From Halorientalis sp. (GTDB lineage: Archaea > Halobacteriota > Halobacteria > Halobacteriales > Haloarculaceae): 64,000 nucleotides of DNA. How positions within the stretch are numbered: the stretch's first letter is position 1; each line of letters starts with the position of its first letter. The translations under genes were made by a program, and so were the position numbers. The notes below the pieces were generated by a model. That model made no database searches and was not told where the DNA came from. It saw only the letters and a program-made list of their open reading frames with translations. The stretch covers positions 1 to 64,000 of the forward strand of contig NZ_JAQCNH010000019.1 in assembly GCF_028275115.1 (NCBI RefSeq), read 5' to 3'. Below are positions 8,601-17,551 of the stretch, in pieces.

Positions 8601-8783
8601 ATGCCACGCAATTCGGTGAAAATCATCGTTGGTGCGGTCCTGCTGTTGATCGGATCGGTGCTCATCCTCGGGGCGGGCCTCCAGGAGGTTCCGATGCCAG
8701 CCGTCACCGCCAGCGTCGCGGCGATGCTGCTTGCGGCCGGGTCGGTGCTCCTGGGTACCTCCGAGGGCGGCCAGCCGGTTTAG
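8601..8783 (+). CDS. small two-helix membrane protein
   Basis: 60 aa with two hydrophobic stretches (IIVGAVLLLIGSVLILGAGL and VTASVAAMLLAAGSVLLG) and short polar ends. The start is ATG 8601, placed by the TATA box at 8568. Longer in-frame starts back to 8559 would lie inside the promoter. The last codons overlap the end of the convergent NYN-domain gene by 4 bases. Function is unknown; small hydrophobic proteins like this are common in haloarchaea. Confidence 0.7.
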   Translation: MPRNSVKIIVGAVLLLIGSVLILGAGLQEVPMPAVTASVAAMLLAAGSVLLGTSEGGQPV

Positions 8784-9277
8784 AGCAGGAACGTCTCCTG
8801 TTCTTCGCTGAGGTCGCGGAACGTGTCGGCCGCCTCGACCAGTTCTTCGGCGGTCGACTCGCGAAAGGCCATGATCTCGACCTTGCAGCCCTCGTGTTTC
8901 AGGTGACGGCAGAGCCGCGAGAAGTCGCCGTCTCCCGTACAGAGGACCACGCTGTCGACGTGGTCGGCCAGCGTCACCGCGTCGAGGCTCATACCGACGT
9001 CCCAGTCGGCTTTTTTCGAGCCGTCGCCGAACGTCTTGATGTCCTTGATCTTCGTCTCGAACCCGATGTCGACCAGCGCCTCGAAGAAACTCTCCTCGTC
9101 TTCGGCCTCGGCGCGGATCACGTAGGCGATCGCGCGAGTCAACTCCCGGCCGTTGACGCCTTCTTCAAGTAGTGACGCGTAGTCGATGTTGCGTGTATAG
9201 AGGCTCCGGGCGGTGTGATAGAGGTTCTGCGCGTCGGCGAGCATCGCCACGCGCTGCCCGGGATGCACGTCAGTCAT
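8780..9277 (-). CDS. NYN-domain (PIN-like) nuclease, LabA/DUF88 type
   Basis: 165 aa. The fold signature is VAMLADAQNLYHTARSLY (first Asp and Asn), KADWDVGMSLDAV (second acidic pair) and VVLCTGDGDFSRLCRHLKHE (the TGDGDF motif), then IMAFRESTAEELVEAAD. These acidic residues form the metal site of NYN/PIN-type RNases. Family members act on RNA, but the target here is unknown. ATG 9277 is preferred over upstream in-frame codons because homology begins at GQRVAMLADA and a CTTTTATC element lies about 25-32 bases upstream on the minus strand. Confidence 0.88.
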   Translation of the reverse strand: MTDVHPGQRVAMLADAQNLYHTARSLYTRNIDYASLLEEGVNGRELTRAIAYVIRAEAEDEESFFEALVDIGFETKIKDIKTFGDGSKKADWDVGMSLDAVTLADHVDSVVLCTGDGDFSRLCRHLKHEGCKVEIMAFRESTAEELVEAADTFRDLSEEQETFLL

Positions 9278-9636
9278 ACGCAACTGTTGAAGACCCCATC
9301 TGATAAAAGCTGTCGGATGGGCGACGGCTGGGAACGTGGTGGAGAGGTGTCGCAACTCCTAAGTCGTCTCGTCACACTCGCTCGTGTATGCAACGGTCCA
9401 CGCCGGAACTGTCTGGTCCAGTCACCAGCCGTCGGTGTGGCGCGGTCCGTTTTGGGGGGACTCGCTCGCGGGCGGCGAGCGCCCACTCGCCCAGTGCGTC
9501 GCGGCAGAGCCGCCACGTGAACGGTAAACGCACGCGGTAGGCTCACGGCGGGCGTAGCATCCCCGTCGCGGGCCGCACTCGTTGTTCCGCGCGCACCGAC
9601 TTCCGACCGACCCCAACTCACGGACACACAACAGCA

Positions 9637-10557
9637 ATGACACACGAGACGTTCACCGGCGTGTTCCCCGCGATGACCACGCCGTTCCACGAGGACGAGA
9701 GCATCGACTTCGAGACACTCCGCGACCACGCACAGTGGCTCGAGCAGCGCGGCGTCGATGGCGTCGTGCCGATGGGCACGACTGGCGAGAGCGCGACCCT
9801 CTCCCACGACGAACACGTCGAGGTCATCGAGGCCGTCACCGACGCCGTCGAAGACGTGCCAGTTGTCGCCGGTTCGGGCAGCAACAGCACCCGCGAAGCG
9901 CTGGACCTCTCCGAACGGGCCGCCGACGCCGGCGCCGATGGCTTGCTTCTGATCTCACCGTACTACAACAGGCCCGAACCCGCCGGCATGGAACACCACT
10001 TCCGGCAGGTCGCCGACGCTGTGGACCTCCCGCAGATCATCTACAACGTCCCCTCCCGGACGGGCCGCAACATCGCCGTCGAGACTGCTGTCAACCTGGC
10101 CGACCACCCCAACGTCGTCGGCTACAAGGCCGCCTCCGGCGACATGAACCGTATCACCGAGGTCATCGAGCGCACGCGTGCGGAGACCTTCGCCGTCCTC
10201 TCGGGCGACGACGCCATGACCCTGCCCATCATCGCAACCGGTGGCAGTGGCTGTATCAGCGTCTCGGCCAACGTCGAACCCGCCCGGACCTGCGCGATGG
10301 TCGGTGCGGCGCTGTCGGGCGACTACGACCGCGCCCGGGAGTATCACCACGAACTCGGCGAACTCTTCCGGGTCCTGTTCACCGAGAGCAATCCCATCCC
10401 GGTCAAGGAGGCCATGGAGATACGCGGACACTACGACTCCGGTCGGATGCGCTCGCCACTGTCCCGTGCCGGCGAGGCGACCCTTGACGCGCTCCGTGAC
10501 ACGCTCGCGGACCTCGCCGACGAGGACGCCCCCGAACCGGCGGAGGTCGAGCGATGA
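9637..10557 (+). CDS. dapA: 4-hydroxy-tetrahydrodipicolinate synthase
   Basis: 306 aa, full-length DapA/NAL superfamily barrel. It begins TFTGVFPAMTTPFHEDESID and carries GTTGESATLSHDEH (the GTTGE motif), LLISPYYNRPEPAGM (catalytic Tyr) and VVGYKAASGDM with the Schiff-base Lys. It condenses pyruvate with aspartate semialdehyde, the first committed step of lysine synthesis. It is first in a tightly packed lysine operon and overlaps dapB by 4 bases (ATGA). KDG aldolases share this fold, but the operon settles the assignment. The 359 bases upstream (9278-9636) hold no gene I can support and no clear TATA box close to the ATG. Confidence 0.95.
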   Translation: MTHETFTGVFPAMTTPFHEDESIDFETLRDHAQWLEQRGVDGVVPMGTTGESATLSHDEHVEVIEAVTDAVEDVPVVAGSGSNSTREALDLSERAADAGADGLLLISPYYNRPEPAGMEHHFRQVADAVDLPQIIYNVPSRTGRNIAVETAVNLADHPNVVGYKAASGDMNRITEVIERTRAETFAVLSGDDAMTLPIIATGGSGCISVSANVEPARTCAMVGAALSGDYDRAREYHHELGELFRVLFTESNPIPVKEAMEIRGHYDSGRMRSPLSRAGEATLDALRDTLADLADEDAPEPAEVER

Positions 10558-11312
10558 CACGGGTCGCGGTCAACGGTGCGGCCGGCCGGATGGGCCAGAC
10601 CGTGATCGAAACCGCGGCCGACCGCGACGACGTGACCGTCGTCGTCGGCCTCGACGTGTCTGGTCCCGACGAGGTGCAGGGCGTGCCGGTCGCCGACGCC
10701 GCCGCCGCTGCCGACGCGCTCGTAGAACACGACGCCGACGTAGCGGTCGACTTCACCGCCCCCGACGCCACGCGCTCGCTGGCCGAGGCCTGCACCGATG
10801 CGGGCGTCGGCATGGTCGTCGGCACCACCGGGTTCGACGAAGACGGCTTCGCCGCGCTGGACGACGCCGCCGAGGCCGTCCCGCTGTTGAAAGCTACCAA
10901 CTTCGCCCGCGGCGTCCACGCCCTGCTCCGGGCGATTTCGGAGGCCCTGCCCGCGGTGTCCGACTACGACCTCGAACTGATGGAGACACACCACAACGGG
11001 AAGATCGACGCGCCCTCCGGGACGGCGAAGACGATGCTCGAAACCGTTCAAGACGAACGCGACGTGGAACCGGTCTACGGCCGGGAGGGCCGTGCGCCGC
11101 GCGACGAGGACGAGATCGGCGTTTTCGCCCGTCGGGCCGGCGATATCCGCGGCGAACACGAACTGATCGCGGCGGGCAACGACGAGGTGCTCTCGCTGTC
11201 CCACCACGCCGAGGACCGGAGCGTCTTCGCGGCCGGCGCGCTCGACGCCGCGGTCTGGATCGAAAGCCAGGAGCCCGGCCGATACGACTTCGGGAACGTC
11301 ATCGACCAATGA
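10554..11312 (+). CDS. dapB: 4-hydroxy-tetrahydrodipicolinate reductase
   Basis: 252 aa. The N-terminal Rossmann motif is VAVNGAAGRMGQTVIE (GxxGxMG). VVGTTGF binds nicotinamide and ATNFARGVHAL leads into the C domain. The catalytic segment is ELMETHHNGKIDAPSGTAKT, with the paired His and the Lys of the DapB signature. It reduces the DapA product to tetrahydrodipicolinate with NAD(P)H. The start ATG overlaps the dapA stop and the stop overlaps the dapD start by 4 bases, so translation is likely coupled. Confidence 0.95.
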   Translation: MTRVAVNGAAGRMGQTVIETAADRDDVTVVVGLDVSGPDEVQGVPVADAAAAADALVEHDADVAVDFTAPDATRSLAEACTDAGVGMVVGTTGFDEDGFAALDDAAEAVPLLKATNFARGVHALLRAISEALPAVSDYDLELMETHHNGKIDAPSGTAKTMLETVQDERDVEPVYGREGRAPRDEDEIGVFARRAGDIRGEHELIAAGNDEVLSLSHHAEDRSVFAAGALDAAVWIESQEPGRYDFGNVIDQ

Positions 11313-12139
11313 GCCTGCAATCCGACATCGAAGACCTGTGGAACCGCTACGACGACGGCCTGACCGCCGACGGCGCCACTGCCGAGGACGCCGACACGCT
11401 CGACACGTTTCTCGACGCCCTCGAGGCCGGCGAGGTCCGTGCCGCCGAACCCGCCGGTAGCGACTGGCATGTCAACGAGTGGGTCAAACAGGGCATCCTG
11501 TGTAACTTCGGCCTCCGCGAGATCGAGTCCCGCGAGTACGGCGACGTGGCCTACCACGACGTGCTGCCCCTGCGCGAGACCGGCGACATCGGCGACCGTG
11601 GCTCCCGCAACACGCCGGACGGAACCGTTATTCGTCGCGGTGCCTACGTGGGAAGTGACGCGATCATAATGAGTCCGTCGTTCGTCAACATCGGCGCGTA
11701 CGTCGGCGACGGCACGCTCGTCGACTCGTGTGATACGGTCGGGTCGTGTGCCCAGATCGGCGAGAACGTCAAGTTGGGTGCGAACACGCTGGTCGGCGGC
11801 GTCCTCGAACCGGTAGAGGACGACCCTGTGATCGTCGAGGACGGCGTCTCGCTTGGCGCTGGCTGTCGGGTCACGTCCGGGTTCCGCGTCGGTGAGAACT
11901 CCATCGTCGGCGAGAATACCCTCCTGACGCCGCGGATTCCGGTGTACGACCTGGTGGACGACGAGGTGCTGTACGGCGAACTCCCGCCCGAGCGCCGGGC
12001 GTTCGCCCGCTACGTCGAATCCTCTGTCAGCGACGAGGACCTGATTCCCGGCGCAGCGTACAAGCCGGCGGTCGTCGCCACGGATATCGAGACCGAAACC
12101 CTCGAAGGGACCGAGCGTGAAGACGCACTCCGAGAATGA
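11309..12139 (+). CDS. dapD: tetrahydrodipicolinate N-succinyltransferase
   Basis: 276 aa left-handed beta-helix acyltransferase. After an acidic N-terminal helical part comes GTVIRRGAYVGSDAIIMSPS, then FVNIGAYVGDGTLVDSCDTV and GSCAQIGENVKLGANTLVGG, the hexapeptide coils typical of DapD. It transfers succinyl from succinyl-CoA to tetrahydrodipicolinate, which marks the succinylase branch of the diaminopimelate pathway. An acetyl-CoA variant (DapH) is the alternative, but length and motifs favour DapD. I chose the ATG at 11309, which overlaps the dapB stop; the much longer open frame upstream is a shadow of dapA and dapB. Confidence 0.92.
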   Translation: MSLQSDIEDLWNRYDDGLTADGATAEDADTLDTFLDALEAGEVRAAEPAGSDWHVNEWVKQGILCNFGLREIESREYGDVAYHDVLPLRETGDIGDRGSRNTPDGTVIRRGAYVGSDAIIMSPSFVNIGAYVGDGTLVDSCDTVGSCAQIGENVKLGANTLVGGVLEPVEDDPVIVEDGVSLGAGCRVTSGFRVGENSIVGENTLLTPRIPVYDLVDDEVLYGELPPERRAFARYVESSVSDEDLIPGAAYKPAVVATDIETETLEGTEREDALRE

Positions 12140-13383
12140 CGACCGGGCCCGCGGTTCGCCGGTTGTCCGCGTGGGACGCCGAGTTGCTGCGCGGTCTGGC
12201 CGCCGAATACGACACGCCACTGTACGTCCTCGACCCCGAGCGGGTGCGCGAGAACGCCGCCCGCCTCCGGGCGGCCTTCGACGCCGAAGAGATCAGCTAC
12301 GCCGTCAAGGCAAACACTACCCGCCCAGTGCTTGCGACGCTCCGGGCGACAGGCGTCGGAGCGGAGTGTGCCTCGGCAGGCGAAGTCGAGCGTGCACTCG
12401 CCGCTGGGTTCGCGGGGGAAGACGTGCGGTACACGGCAGTCAACCCACCGGAGCGAGACCTAAACTACGTGACCGACGTGGCGGCGGACCACGACCTGGT
12501 CGTGACCGTGGGGGCGGCAGACGCGCTCGACCGTCTCGACGAGCGCGACTTCGACGGCCGGCTCTGCATCCGCGCGAACCCGGGTGTCGGTGCCGGCCAC
12601 CACGAGAAGGTCGCAACCGGGGCGGCCCCGAAATTCGGGGTCCCGATGGGTCGAGTCCCCGACCTCGCGGCCGAGGCGGTCGACCGCGGGTTCCAGCTGG
12701 TGGGTCTGCACGCCCACGCCGGCAGCGGCATCTCCGGTGAGGACCTCGAAGCACACCGCGAACTCGTCGCACGCATGGGTGAACTGGCCCGGAGCGTAAT
12801 CGCCGACGTGAGTTCTCTGGGCTTCGTCAATGTCGGCGGCGGTATCGGGGTTCCGTACCGCGCAGACGAGGACCCGCTGGACTTGGACGCGGTGGCGACG
12901 GCGACACGGGATGCCTTCGGCGACGTGGATGCTCGGCTGGGAATCGAACCCGGTCGGTACTTCGTCGCGGACGCAGGTGTCCTGCTGACGCAGGTGAACA
13001 CGGTGAAGCCGACCCCAGAGACCACCGTCGCAGGCGTGGACGCCGGGATGACGACGCTGGTCCGTCCAGCGATGTACGGTTCCTACCACGCGGTCCGCTC
13101 GCTGGCAGGTGACGCCGACGAACGCGAGACGGTCCCGACGACCGTCGCCGGCCCCATCTGCGAGACCGCGGACGTACTGTGTGAGGATCGGCCCCTGTCC
13201 GACCCCGAGCGGGGTGACCTGCTCGCGGTCGGCAACGCAGGGGCCTACGGCTACGAGATGAGTAGCAACTACAACTCCCGGCCACGACCGGCGGTCGTCG
13301 CCATCGAGGGTGAGGGGGGGAGGCTGGCGGTTCGCCGGGAAGCAGTCGCGGACATCACAGGACTGGAAACATGGTCGGAGTAG
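12136..13383 (+). CDS. lysA: diaminopimelate decarboxylase
   Basis: 415 aa PLP enzyme of the alanine-racemase-like decarboxylase fold. EISYAVKANTTRPVLATLRA carries the PLP Lys (YAVKAN). VGLHAHAGSGI, FVNVGGGIGVPYR, GIEPGRYFVADAG and ICETADVLCEDR (with the CxxxD-like active-site Cys) and the terminal GAYGYEMSSNYNSRPRP follow in order. It decarboxylates meso-diaminopimelate to lysine. Both ends overlap neighbours: 4 bases with dapD and 13 bases with dapF. It stands mid-operon rather than at the end, although it catalyses the last step. Confidence 0.95.
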   Translation: MTTGPAVRRLSAWDAELLRGLAAEYDTPLYVLDPERVRENAARLRAAFDAEEISYAVKANTTRPVLATLRATGVGAECASAGEVERALAAGFAGEDVRYTAVNPPERDLNYVTDVAADHDLVVTVGAADALDRLDERDFDGRLCIRANPGVGAGHHEKVATGAAPKFGVPMGRVPDLAAEAVDRGFQLVGLHAHAGSGISGEDLEAHRELVARMGELARSVIADVSSLGFVNVGGGIGVPYRADEDPLDLDAVATATRDAFGDVDARLGIEPGRYFVADAGVLLTQVNTVKPTPETTVAGVDAGMTTLVRPAMYGSYHAVRSLAGDADERETVPTTVAGPICETADVLCEDRPLSDPERGDLLAVGNAGAYGYEMSSNYNSRPRPAVVAIEGEGGRLAVRREAVADITGLETWSE

Positions 13384-14276
13384 AGAAATACCACGGGACG
13401 GGCAACGATTTCATTATCGTCGACGCGGCCGAGGACGTTCCGGACCGCCGGGCGTTCGCGGCCGACCTCTGCGACCGGGAGCGTGGACTCTCTCACCCCA
13501 ACGCGCGGAAACGTGGGGCCGACGGGGTTCTCTTTCTGGCGCTGGAACGCGAGTACTCGCCCCCCCGTGTCGTGATGACGCTCGTCCAGCCCGACGGCAG
13601 CGTCGCGGCGATGTGTGGCAACGGGGCCCGCTGTGCGGCCAAGTGGGTCGCCGAGCGCACGGGGGCGACGGAAGTCATGATCGACACGCAGGCCGGCACC
13701 CGCCGCGCCGAGGTCGGCGAGCAGGGCGTTACCATCGAGATGGGCGCGCCCGTGTTCGATACCGACGGCGTCCCTGTCGTCGGCGACGAACCCCTCGTCG
13801 AACGAGACGTCGAGGGACTGCGCGTCACGGCGGTCAACACAGGCGTCCCCCACGCCGTCGCGTTCGTCGACGAGGTGACGACGGTCGACGTGGACGCCGT
13901 TGCGCCTGCGGTCCGGGACGCCGACGTGTTCCCCGAGGGCGCGAACGTCAACTTCGCGACACCCCGGGACGGCGACGACGACGCGGGAACGGTTCGGGGC
14001 TTCGACCAGCGGACCTTCGAGCGGGGCGTCGAGGCCGAGACCGACTCCTGTGGGACGGGCGCCGTCGCTATCGTCGCCGTCGCCGAACGCCTCGGTAGGG
14101 TCGAGCGGGGTCAGCGCGTCCCGGTCCACCCGCCAGGGGGCCGCCTCGTCGTCCAGTTGACCGAGCGCGACGCCCTCCTCCAGGGTCCGGTCGAGCGCGA
14201 GTACACCGGCACTGTGACCGTCGTCGACTCGTCGACCTTCGACGTGGAGCTCGACGGCATCGTGGGTGACGATTGA
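13371..14276 (+). CDS. dapF: diaminopimelate epimerase
   Basis: 301 aa. The two catalytic Cys lie in VAAMCGNGARCAAKWVA (residue ~80) and ETDSCGTGAVAIVAVA (residue ~225). YHGTGNDFIIVD at the N terminus is the family signature, and VPHAVAFVDEV lies between the halves. It interconverts LL- and meso-diaminopimelate without cofactor. The ATG at 13371 lies inside the end of lysA. The stop codon TGA shares its A with the ATG of dapE. All key residues are intact. Confidence 0.95.
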   Translation: MVGVEKYHGTGNDFIIVDAAEDVPDRRAFAADLCDRERGLSHPNARKRGADGVLFLALEREYSPPRVVMTLVQPDGSVAAMCGNGARCAAKWVAERTGATEVMIDTQAGTRRAEVGEQGVTIEMGAPVFDTDGVPVVGDEPLVERDVEGLRVTAVNTGVPHAVAFVDEVTTVDVDAVAPAVRDADVFPEGANVNFATPRDGDDDAGTVRGFDQRTFERGVEAETDSCGTGAVAIVAVAERLGRVERGQRVPVHPPGGRLVVQLTERDALLQGPVEREYTGTVTVVDSSTFDVELDGIVGDD

Positions 14277-15391
14277 TGACGTTCGATCTGCTCGGGTTCC
14301 ACGAGACTGCCGTCGACATTCCGTCCCACGAGGACGTGACCGAGATGCGGGAGTTCCTAGTCGAGACGCTCCGGGAGGCGGGTCTCGAACCGGTCGTCGA
14401 CGATGCCGGCAACACGCTGGCAACCCGGACGGGTGAGGACGACGGGCCACATATCGTCCTCAATACGCACATCGACACGGTGCCGCCTCACGTCCCGCTC
14501 GAAACCGACGGGGCAGTCGTCCGCGGTCGAGGGGCCTGCGACGCGAAGGGGCCGCTGGCCGCGCTGCTGTCCGCGTTCCTCGAAGCCGAGGTCGGGGCCG
14601 GAACACTGACGCTCGCGGTCACGCCCGACGAAGAGGTGTACTCGACCGGTGCGGCCGCACTCGATTTCGATGTCGTCGGACCGCCGACGAGTCACGAGAC
14701 GATGTCTCGCCCGCCCGACGGCTACATCGTCGGTGAACCCACCGGGCTGGACATCTGTAACGCGGCGAAGGGCCGGTTCGAGGGCACAGTCACCGTCGAG
14801 GGGACAGCGGCCCACGCCGCCGAACCCGAGAGCGGTGCGAACGCGATTCGTGCGGTCGCGCCCGTCCTGCAGGCCATCGAGTCCTACGACGAGACGGTCG
14901 GGCCGCCCGAACACGACTCGCTCGGCCGGCCGACGCTCGAACCCACGGTGGTCGAGGGTGGAGAAGCCACGAACCAGATCCCCGGTGCGTGTGCGATCAC
15001 GGTGGATCGGCGAAGCGTCCCGCCCGAGACACAGGACGGCTTCCGCGAGCAACTGGCGGCCCACCTCCAGTCGTGGATTCCGACGTCGATGACACTCTCT
15101 TTCGAGTACACCGAGCGCGAGACGCCGTTTCTGGAGGCGTTCGCCACGCCCACGGACAGCGGGGTCGTGTCCGCCCTCCGGGACGCCGGCGCTGGTGAGG
15201 TCCGGCCGTTCGGGGCCGCGACGGAGGCCTCGTACTTCGCCGCCGACGCGCCGACGGTCGTGTTCGGTCCCGGCGTCCTGGCCGACGAGGCGGGTGCAGT
15301 GGCACACGCCGAGCGCGAGTACGTCCGCCGCCCCGAGGTCGAACGGGCCGGTGAGGTCGCGACGGCGGCCGTCGAGTCGCTACTGAACTGA
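14276..15391 (+). CDS. dapE: succinyl-diaminopimelate desuccinylase (M20 peptidase family)
   Basis: 371 aa, M20 metallohydrolase. Zinc ligands are visible at His65 and Asp67 (LNTHIDTVPPH), Asp89 (GRGACDAKGPLAA) and Glu119/120 (TPDEEVYST). VGEPTGLDICNAAKGRFEGT marks the start of the lid domain and GTAAHAAEPESGANAI its core. It removes succinate from N-succinyl-LL-diaminopimelate. Other M20 enzymes look alike, but its place as last gene of dapA-dapB-dapD-lysA-dapF makes DapE the natural reading. ATG 14276 is preferred over TTG 14273. Confidence 0.92.
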   Translation: MTFDLLGFHETAVDIPSHEDVTEMREFLVETLREAGLEPVVDDAGNTLATRTGEDDGPHIVLNTHIDTVPPHVPLETDGAVVRGRGACDAKGPLAALLSAFLEAEVGAGTLTLAVTPDEEVYSTGAAALDFDVVGPPTSHETMSRPPDGYIVGEPTGLDICNAAKGRFEGTVTVEGTAAHAAEPESGANAIRAVAPVLQAIESYDETVGPPEHDSLGRPTLEPTVVEGGEATNQIPGACAITVDRRSVPPETQDGFREQLAAHLQSWIPTSMTLSFEYTERETPFLEAFATPTDSGVVSALRDAGAGEVRPFGAATEASYFAADAPTVVFGPGVLADEAGAVAHAEREYVRRPEVERAGEVATAAVESLLN

Positions 15392-15431
15392 CTGCGAGGC
15401 AGCTTCTCTGGAGTGCGGGCGATACACCGGC

Positions 15432-15641
15432 GTGTCCTCCGACGTAACGACGCTGGCGCTGGTGTTCGGGGCGGTGTTCGCCGATGTGCTGGTCACCGGC
15501 TTCGGAGACGCCATCGTCGGCACCACCGCGAGGAAACGACGCCGCCCGCTGGTCACACCACGGGTCCGAACGGCCGCCGGCTACACCACGCTGACCGTCA
15601 CCGGCGTCCGTCTCACGGGCACCGACCCGCCCTCGCTCTGA
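15432..15641 (+). CDS. possible small protein after the lysine operon
   Basis: A GTG-started frame of 69 codons, MSSDVTTLALVFGAVFADVL first, then a basic patch (TARKRRRP) and a Thr-rich end. It lies in the 383-base gap between dapE and the next gene and nothing else occupies that gap. The hydrophobic first 30 residues could be one membrane helix. I do not recognise it and there is no clear TATA box, so it may be a chance frame. Confidence 0.3.
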   Translation: MSSDVTTLALVFGAVFADVLVTGFGDAIVGTTARKRRRPLVTPRVRTAAGYTTLTVTGVRLTGTDPPSL

Positions 15642-15745
15642 GCAGCGAACCGATACGCGACAGCACGTCCGTTCGGTCACCGTTTCCATCGCTGATAGCC
15701 CCCGGCAGTCAGGTGGCAGACGCCCGTCAGACGCCGCGTAAACGC

Positions 15746-15752
15746 TTTTATT
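15746..15752 (+). promoter_or_regulatory. TATA box
   Basis: TTTTATT 23-29 bases before ATG 15775, consistent with a leaderless mRNA for the 152-aa membrane protein. Confidence 0.5.
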
Positions 15753-15774
15753 CGGGGACTCTGGAGGTACGGGT

Positions 15775-16233
15775 ATGTCTATGGCACGGCGAAGACGGCT
15801 CGACGCGGAATCGCTCGGGCGGGCGGGCGTGTTGGTCGCCGGGTGTACACTCGTTCTGACGGCGAGCTTTCTCGGATTGGTCGCACTGGTGTCGGGTGAG
15901 GCGACCGGACTGAGCGACCGCCTCCCGGTGTACGTTCTCGGGATGGCGACGGCGTTCGTAGGGTCCGTCCTGATCGCAGAGACCCGCGGCCTCGACGGCC
16001 GGAGCGTCATCGGGGCCGCGGGCGCGACTGCGCTCGGCACCTTCGTCATCCTGACACTGGGCGGTGAGGGCGTGTTACACGCGGTCAGAAACCCCGACGC
16101 ACTCCTCACTTCGCAACTGCTCTTTTATTTTTTGGCGGCGGGAATGATCGCCACCGGTTTCGGCTACTGGGCGATCAAGCACTGGCAGGAGCTGTCGATC
16201 CGGTCGCGAAAAAGCAGTTTCACGCGCGGATAG
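15775..16233 (+). CDS. four-helix haloarchaeal membrane protein, function unknown
   Basis: 152 aa with about four transmembrane segments (GVLVAGCTLVLTASFLGLVA, VYVLGMATAFVGSVLIAE, GAAGATALGTFVILTLGG, LLFYFLAAGMIATGFGYWAI) and a basic C-terminal tail. The start at ATG 15775 is set by the TATA box; a second ATG follows two codons later. It faces the TrkA-type gene convergently across a 104-base gap. No enzymatic motif is visible. Confidence 0.7.
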   Translation: MSMARRRRLDAESLGRAGVLVAGCTLVLTASFLGLVALVSGEATGLSDRLPVYVLGMATAFVGSVLIAETRGLDGRSVIGAAGATALGTFVILTLGGEGVLHAVRNPDALLTSQLLFYFLAAGMIATGFGYWAIKHWQELSIRSRKSSFTRG

Positions 16234-16337
16234 CGACGCACCATCGTTCGCGTTCCCGGACTCCGAGCCACCGCCGTCGGTCGATGTCGACCCGCCTGAT
16301 ACGCTCGAAATCCTCGCGCTTCAGCGCGGGGAGCGTG

Positions 16338-16991
16338 TCACTCACCGCGGAAAGCCGAGATAACTGAATCTGCGGCGTCGGGGTCGGCCGCGATAACGTA
16401 CCGTTCGCCGGCCTCTAGTCGCGTCTCGGACGTGGCTGTCCGCTCTCCCCCGGCCCCGGAAATCACGAGACTTCCTGCCGGGAGGTCGACGTTGTCGAGC
16501 GACTGTCCTGCTATCGGCGAATCCGGGGCGACACGGATATCGAACACCTCCATCTCGCCGGTGACGTCCTCGAACGTTCGCACGTCGCTCCCGCTGAGCG
16601 CGTTCACTGCGGTTCTGACGCCCGCTCGCTCGGGAAATACGACCTCGTCGACGAGTTGCTCGTACTCGTCGCTATCGGCGTCGGTGATACGCGCGGTCGT
16701 CCGAATGTCCGGCCGAAACTCCCTGGCAGCCAGGCACACCGCGAGATTGGTGCTGTCGCTGTCGGTCAGCGCGCCGATAACCGTCGTTTCGTCGGTGAGA
16801 ACGTCCGATAGCACGGACGGGTTCGTCGCGTCACCTACGACGACCTCGATGTCGTCCGACTCCTGCCGGTCCACGCTACCTGGGTCTCGCTCGACAACGG
16901 TTACACTGTTGCCACGCTGTTTGAAGAACTGTGCGACCCTGAACCCGACCCGTCCGCCGCCAGCGATCACCATATGACGATTGTTACCCAT
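16338..16991 (-). CDS. TrkA-type potassium uptake regulator (RCK protein)
   Basis: 217 aa with both halves of an RCK protein. TrkA-N is a Rossmann NAD(H)-binding domain with MVIAGGGRVGFRVAQFFKQR and VTVVERDP followed by VVVGDATNPSVLSD. TrkA-C is FDIRVAPDSPIAGQSLDNVD to the end. Such proteins gate TrkH-type K+ channels in the membrane, central for salt-in haloarchaea. No channel subunit is encoded nearby. I chose ATG 16991 (MGNNRHMVIAGG) because the Rossmann strand begins there; the frame remains open 79 codons further upstream by chance. Confidence 0.88.
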   Translation of the reverse strand: MGNNRHMVIAGGGRVGFRVAQFFKQRGNSVTVVERDPGSVDRQESDDIEVVVGDATNPSVLSDVLTDETTVIGALTDSDSTNLAVCLAAREFRPDIRTTARITDADSDEYEQLVDEVVFPERAGVRTAVNALSGSDVRTFEDVTGEMEVFDIRVAPDSPIAGQSLDNVDLPAGSLVISGAGGERTATSETRLEAGERYVIAADPDAADSVISAFRGE

Positions 16992-17210
16992 ATACACGTA
17001 GCACAACAGCGGCACACAGTAAAGGCCGCCGGCTTGGAACGGCCGGTGTCCAGTCGACTGGTGGCTGCCCCCGTCCCGCTCGTTCAGCCGTCGCCGTCCG
17101 CGACGACGACTCCACTGCGCGCAACTGCCTGGCGTGGAGCCGGTGCGGGGCGACATCGGGCGAATCGCGGGAGGCCAACACATAAACAATCCCGGTGACA
17201 TAACACACGC

Positions 17211-17387
17211 ATGGGATTCACGAAGCACACGGTCAACGGACTCATTTCGCTAGTCATCAGTGTCGTCGCAACGGCAGCCATGTCGGACAGTGCCGACGAG
17301 GGGTATAGCTCCGAGGAGGTGCTCCTGTCGGTCGCAGTGTCGGCGTTCCTCTCGGGCTTTTTCACCAGCTACTTCGCCGGCGAGTAG
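17211..17387 (+). CDS. small membrane protein, 58 aa
   Basis: An ATG-started frame of 58 codons: MGFTKHTVNGLISLVISVVA, then an acidic loop (MSDSADEGYSSEE), then a second hydrophobic helix (VLLSVAVSAFLSGFFTSYFA) ending GE. Two helices joined by a polar loop, good haloarchaeal codon use and an AT-rich CATAAACA element about 30 bases upstream (17181-17188) support a real gene. Function is unknown. It occupies the otherwise empty space between the trkA-type gene and the Bat-type regulator. Confidence 0.65.
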   Translation: MGFTKHTVNGLISLVISVVATAAMSDSADEGYSSEEVLLSVAVSAFLSGFFTSYFAGE

Positions 17388-17551
17388 CCGAGCCTCACCG
17401 GTCCGTATCGACGAGTGCTGAACCGCGTAGACAGCACTGCCGGTCGCGTCGGCGGTTCCACAGCACGCAGCAGGATTCTCGACGGACCTGCGACACTCGG
17501 GCGGAACGGACGGAAGCCCGTTGCCCGAGCGCTCGGCGACTCCCGGTGGCT

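Noticed and set aside
10241-11308. Long upstream extension of dapD
   Set aside because: The added 350 or so codons are Arg/Pro-rich shadow of dapA and dapB; DapD homology starts at ATG 11309.
12938-12960. tRNA T-arm-like string GGGAATCGAACCCGG
   Set aside because: It is the coding text of lysA (GIEPGRYF) and no acceptor stem or anticodon arm can be built around it.
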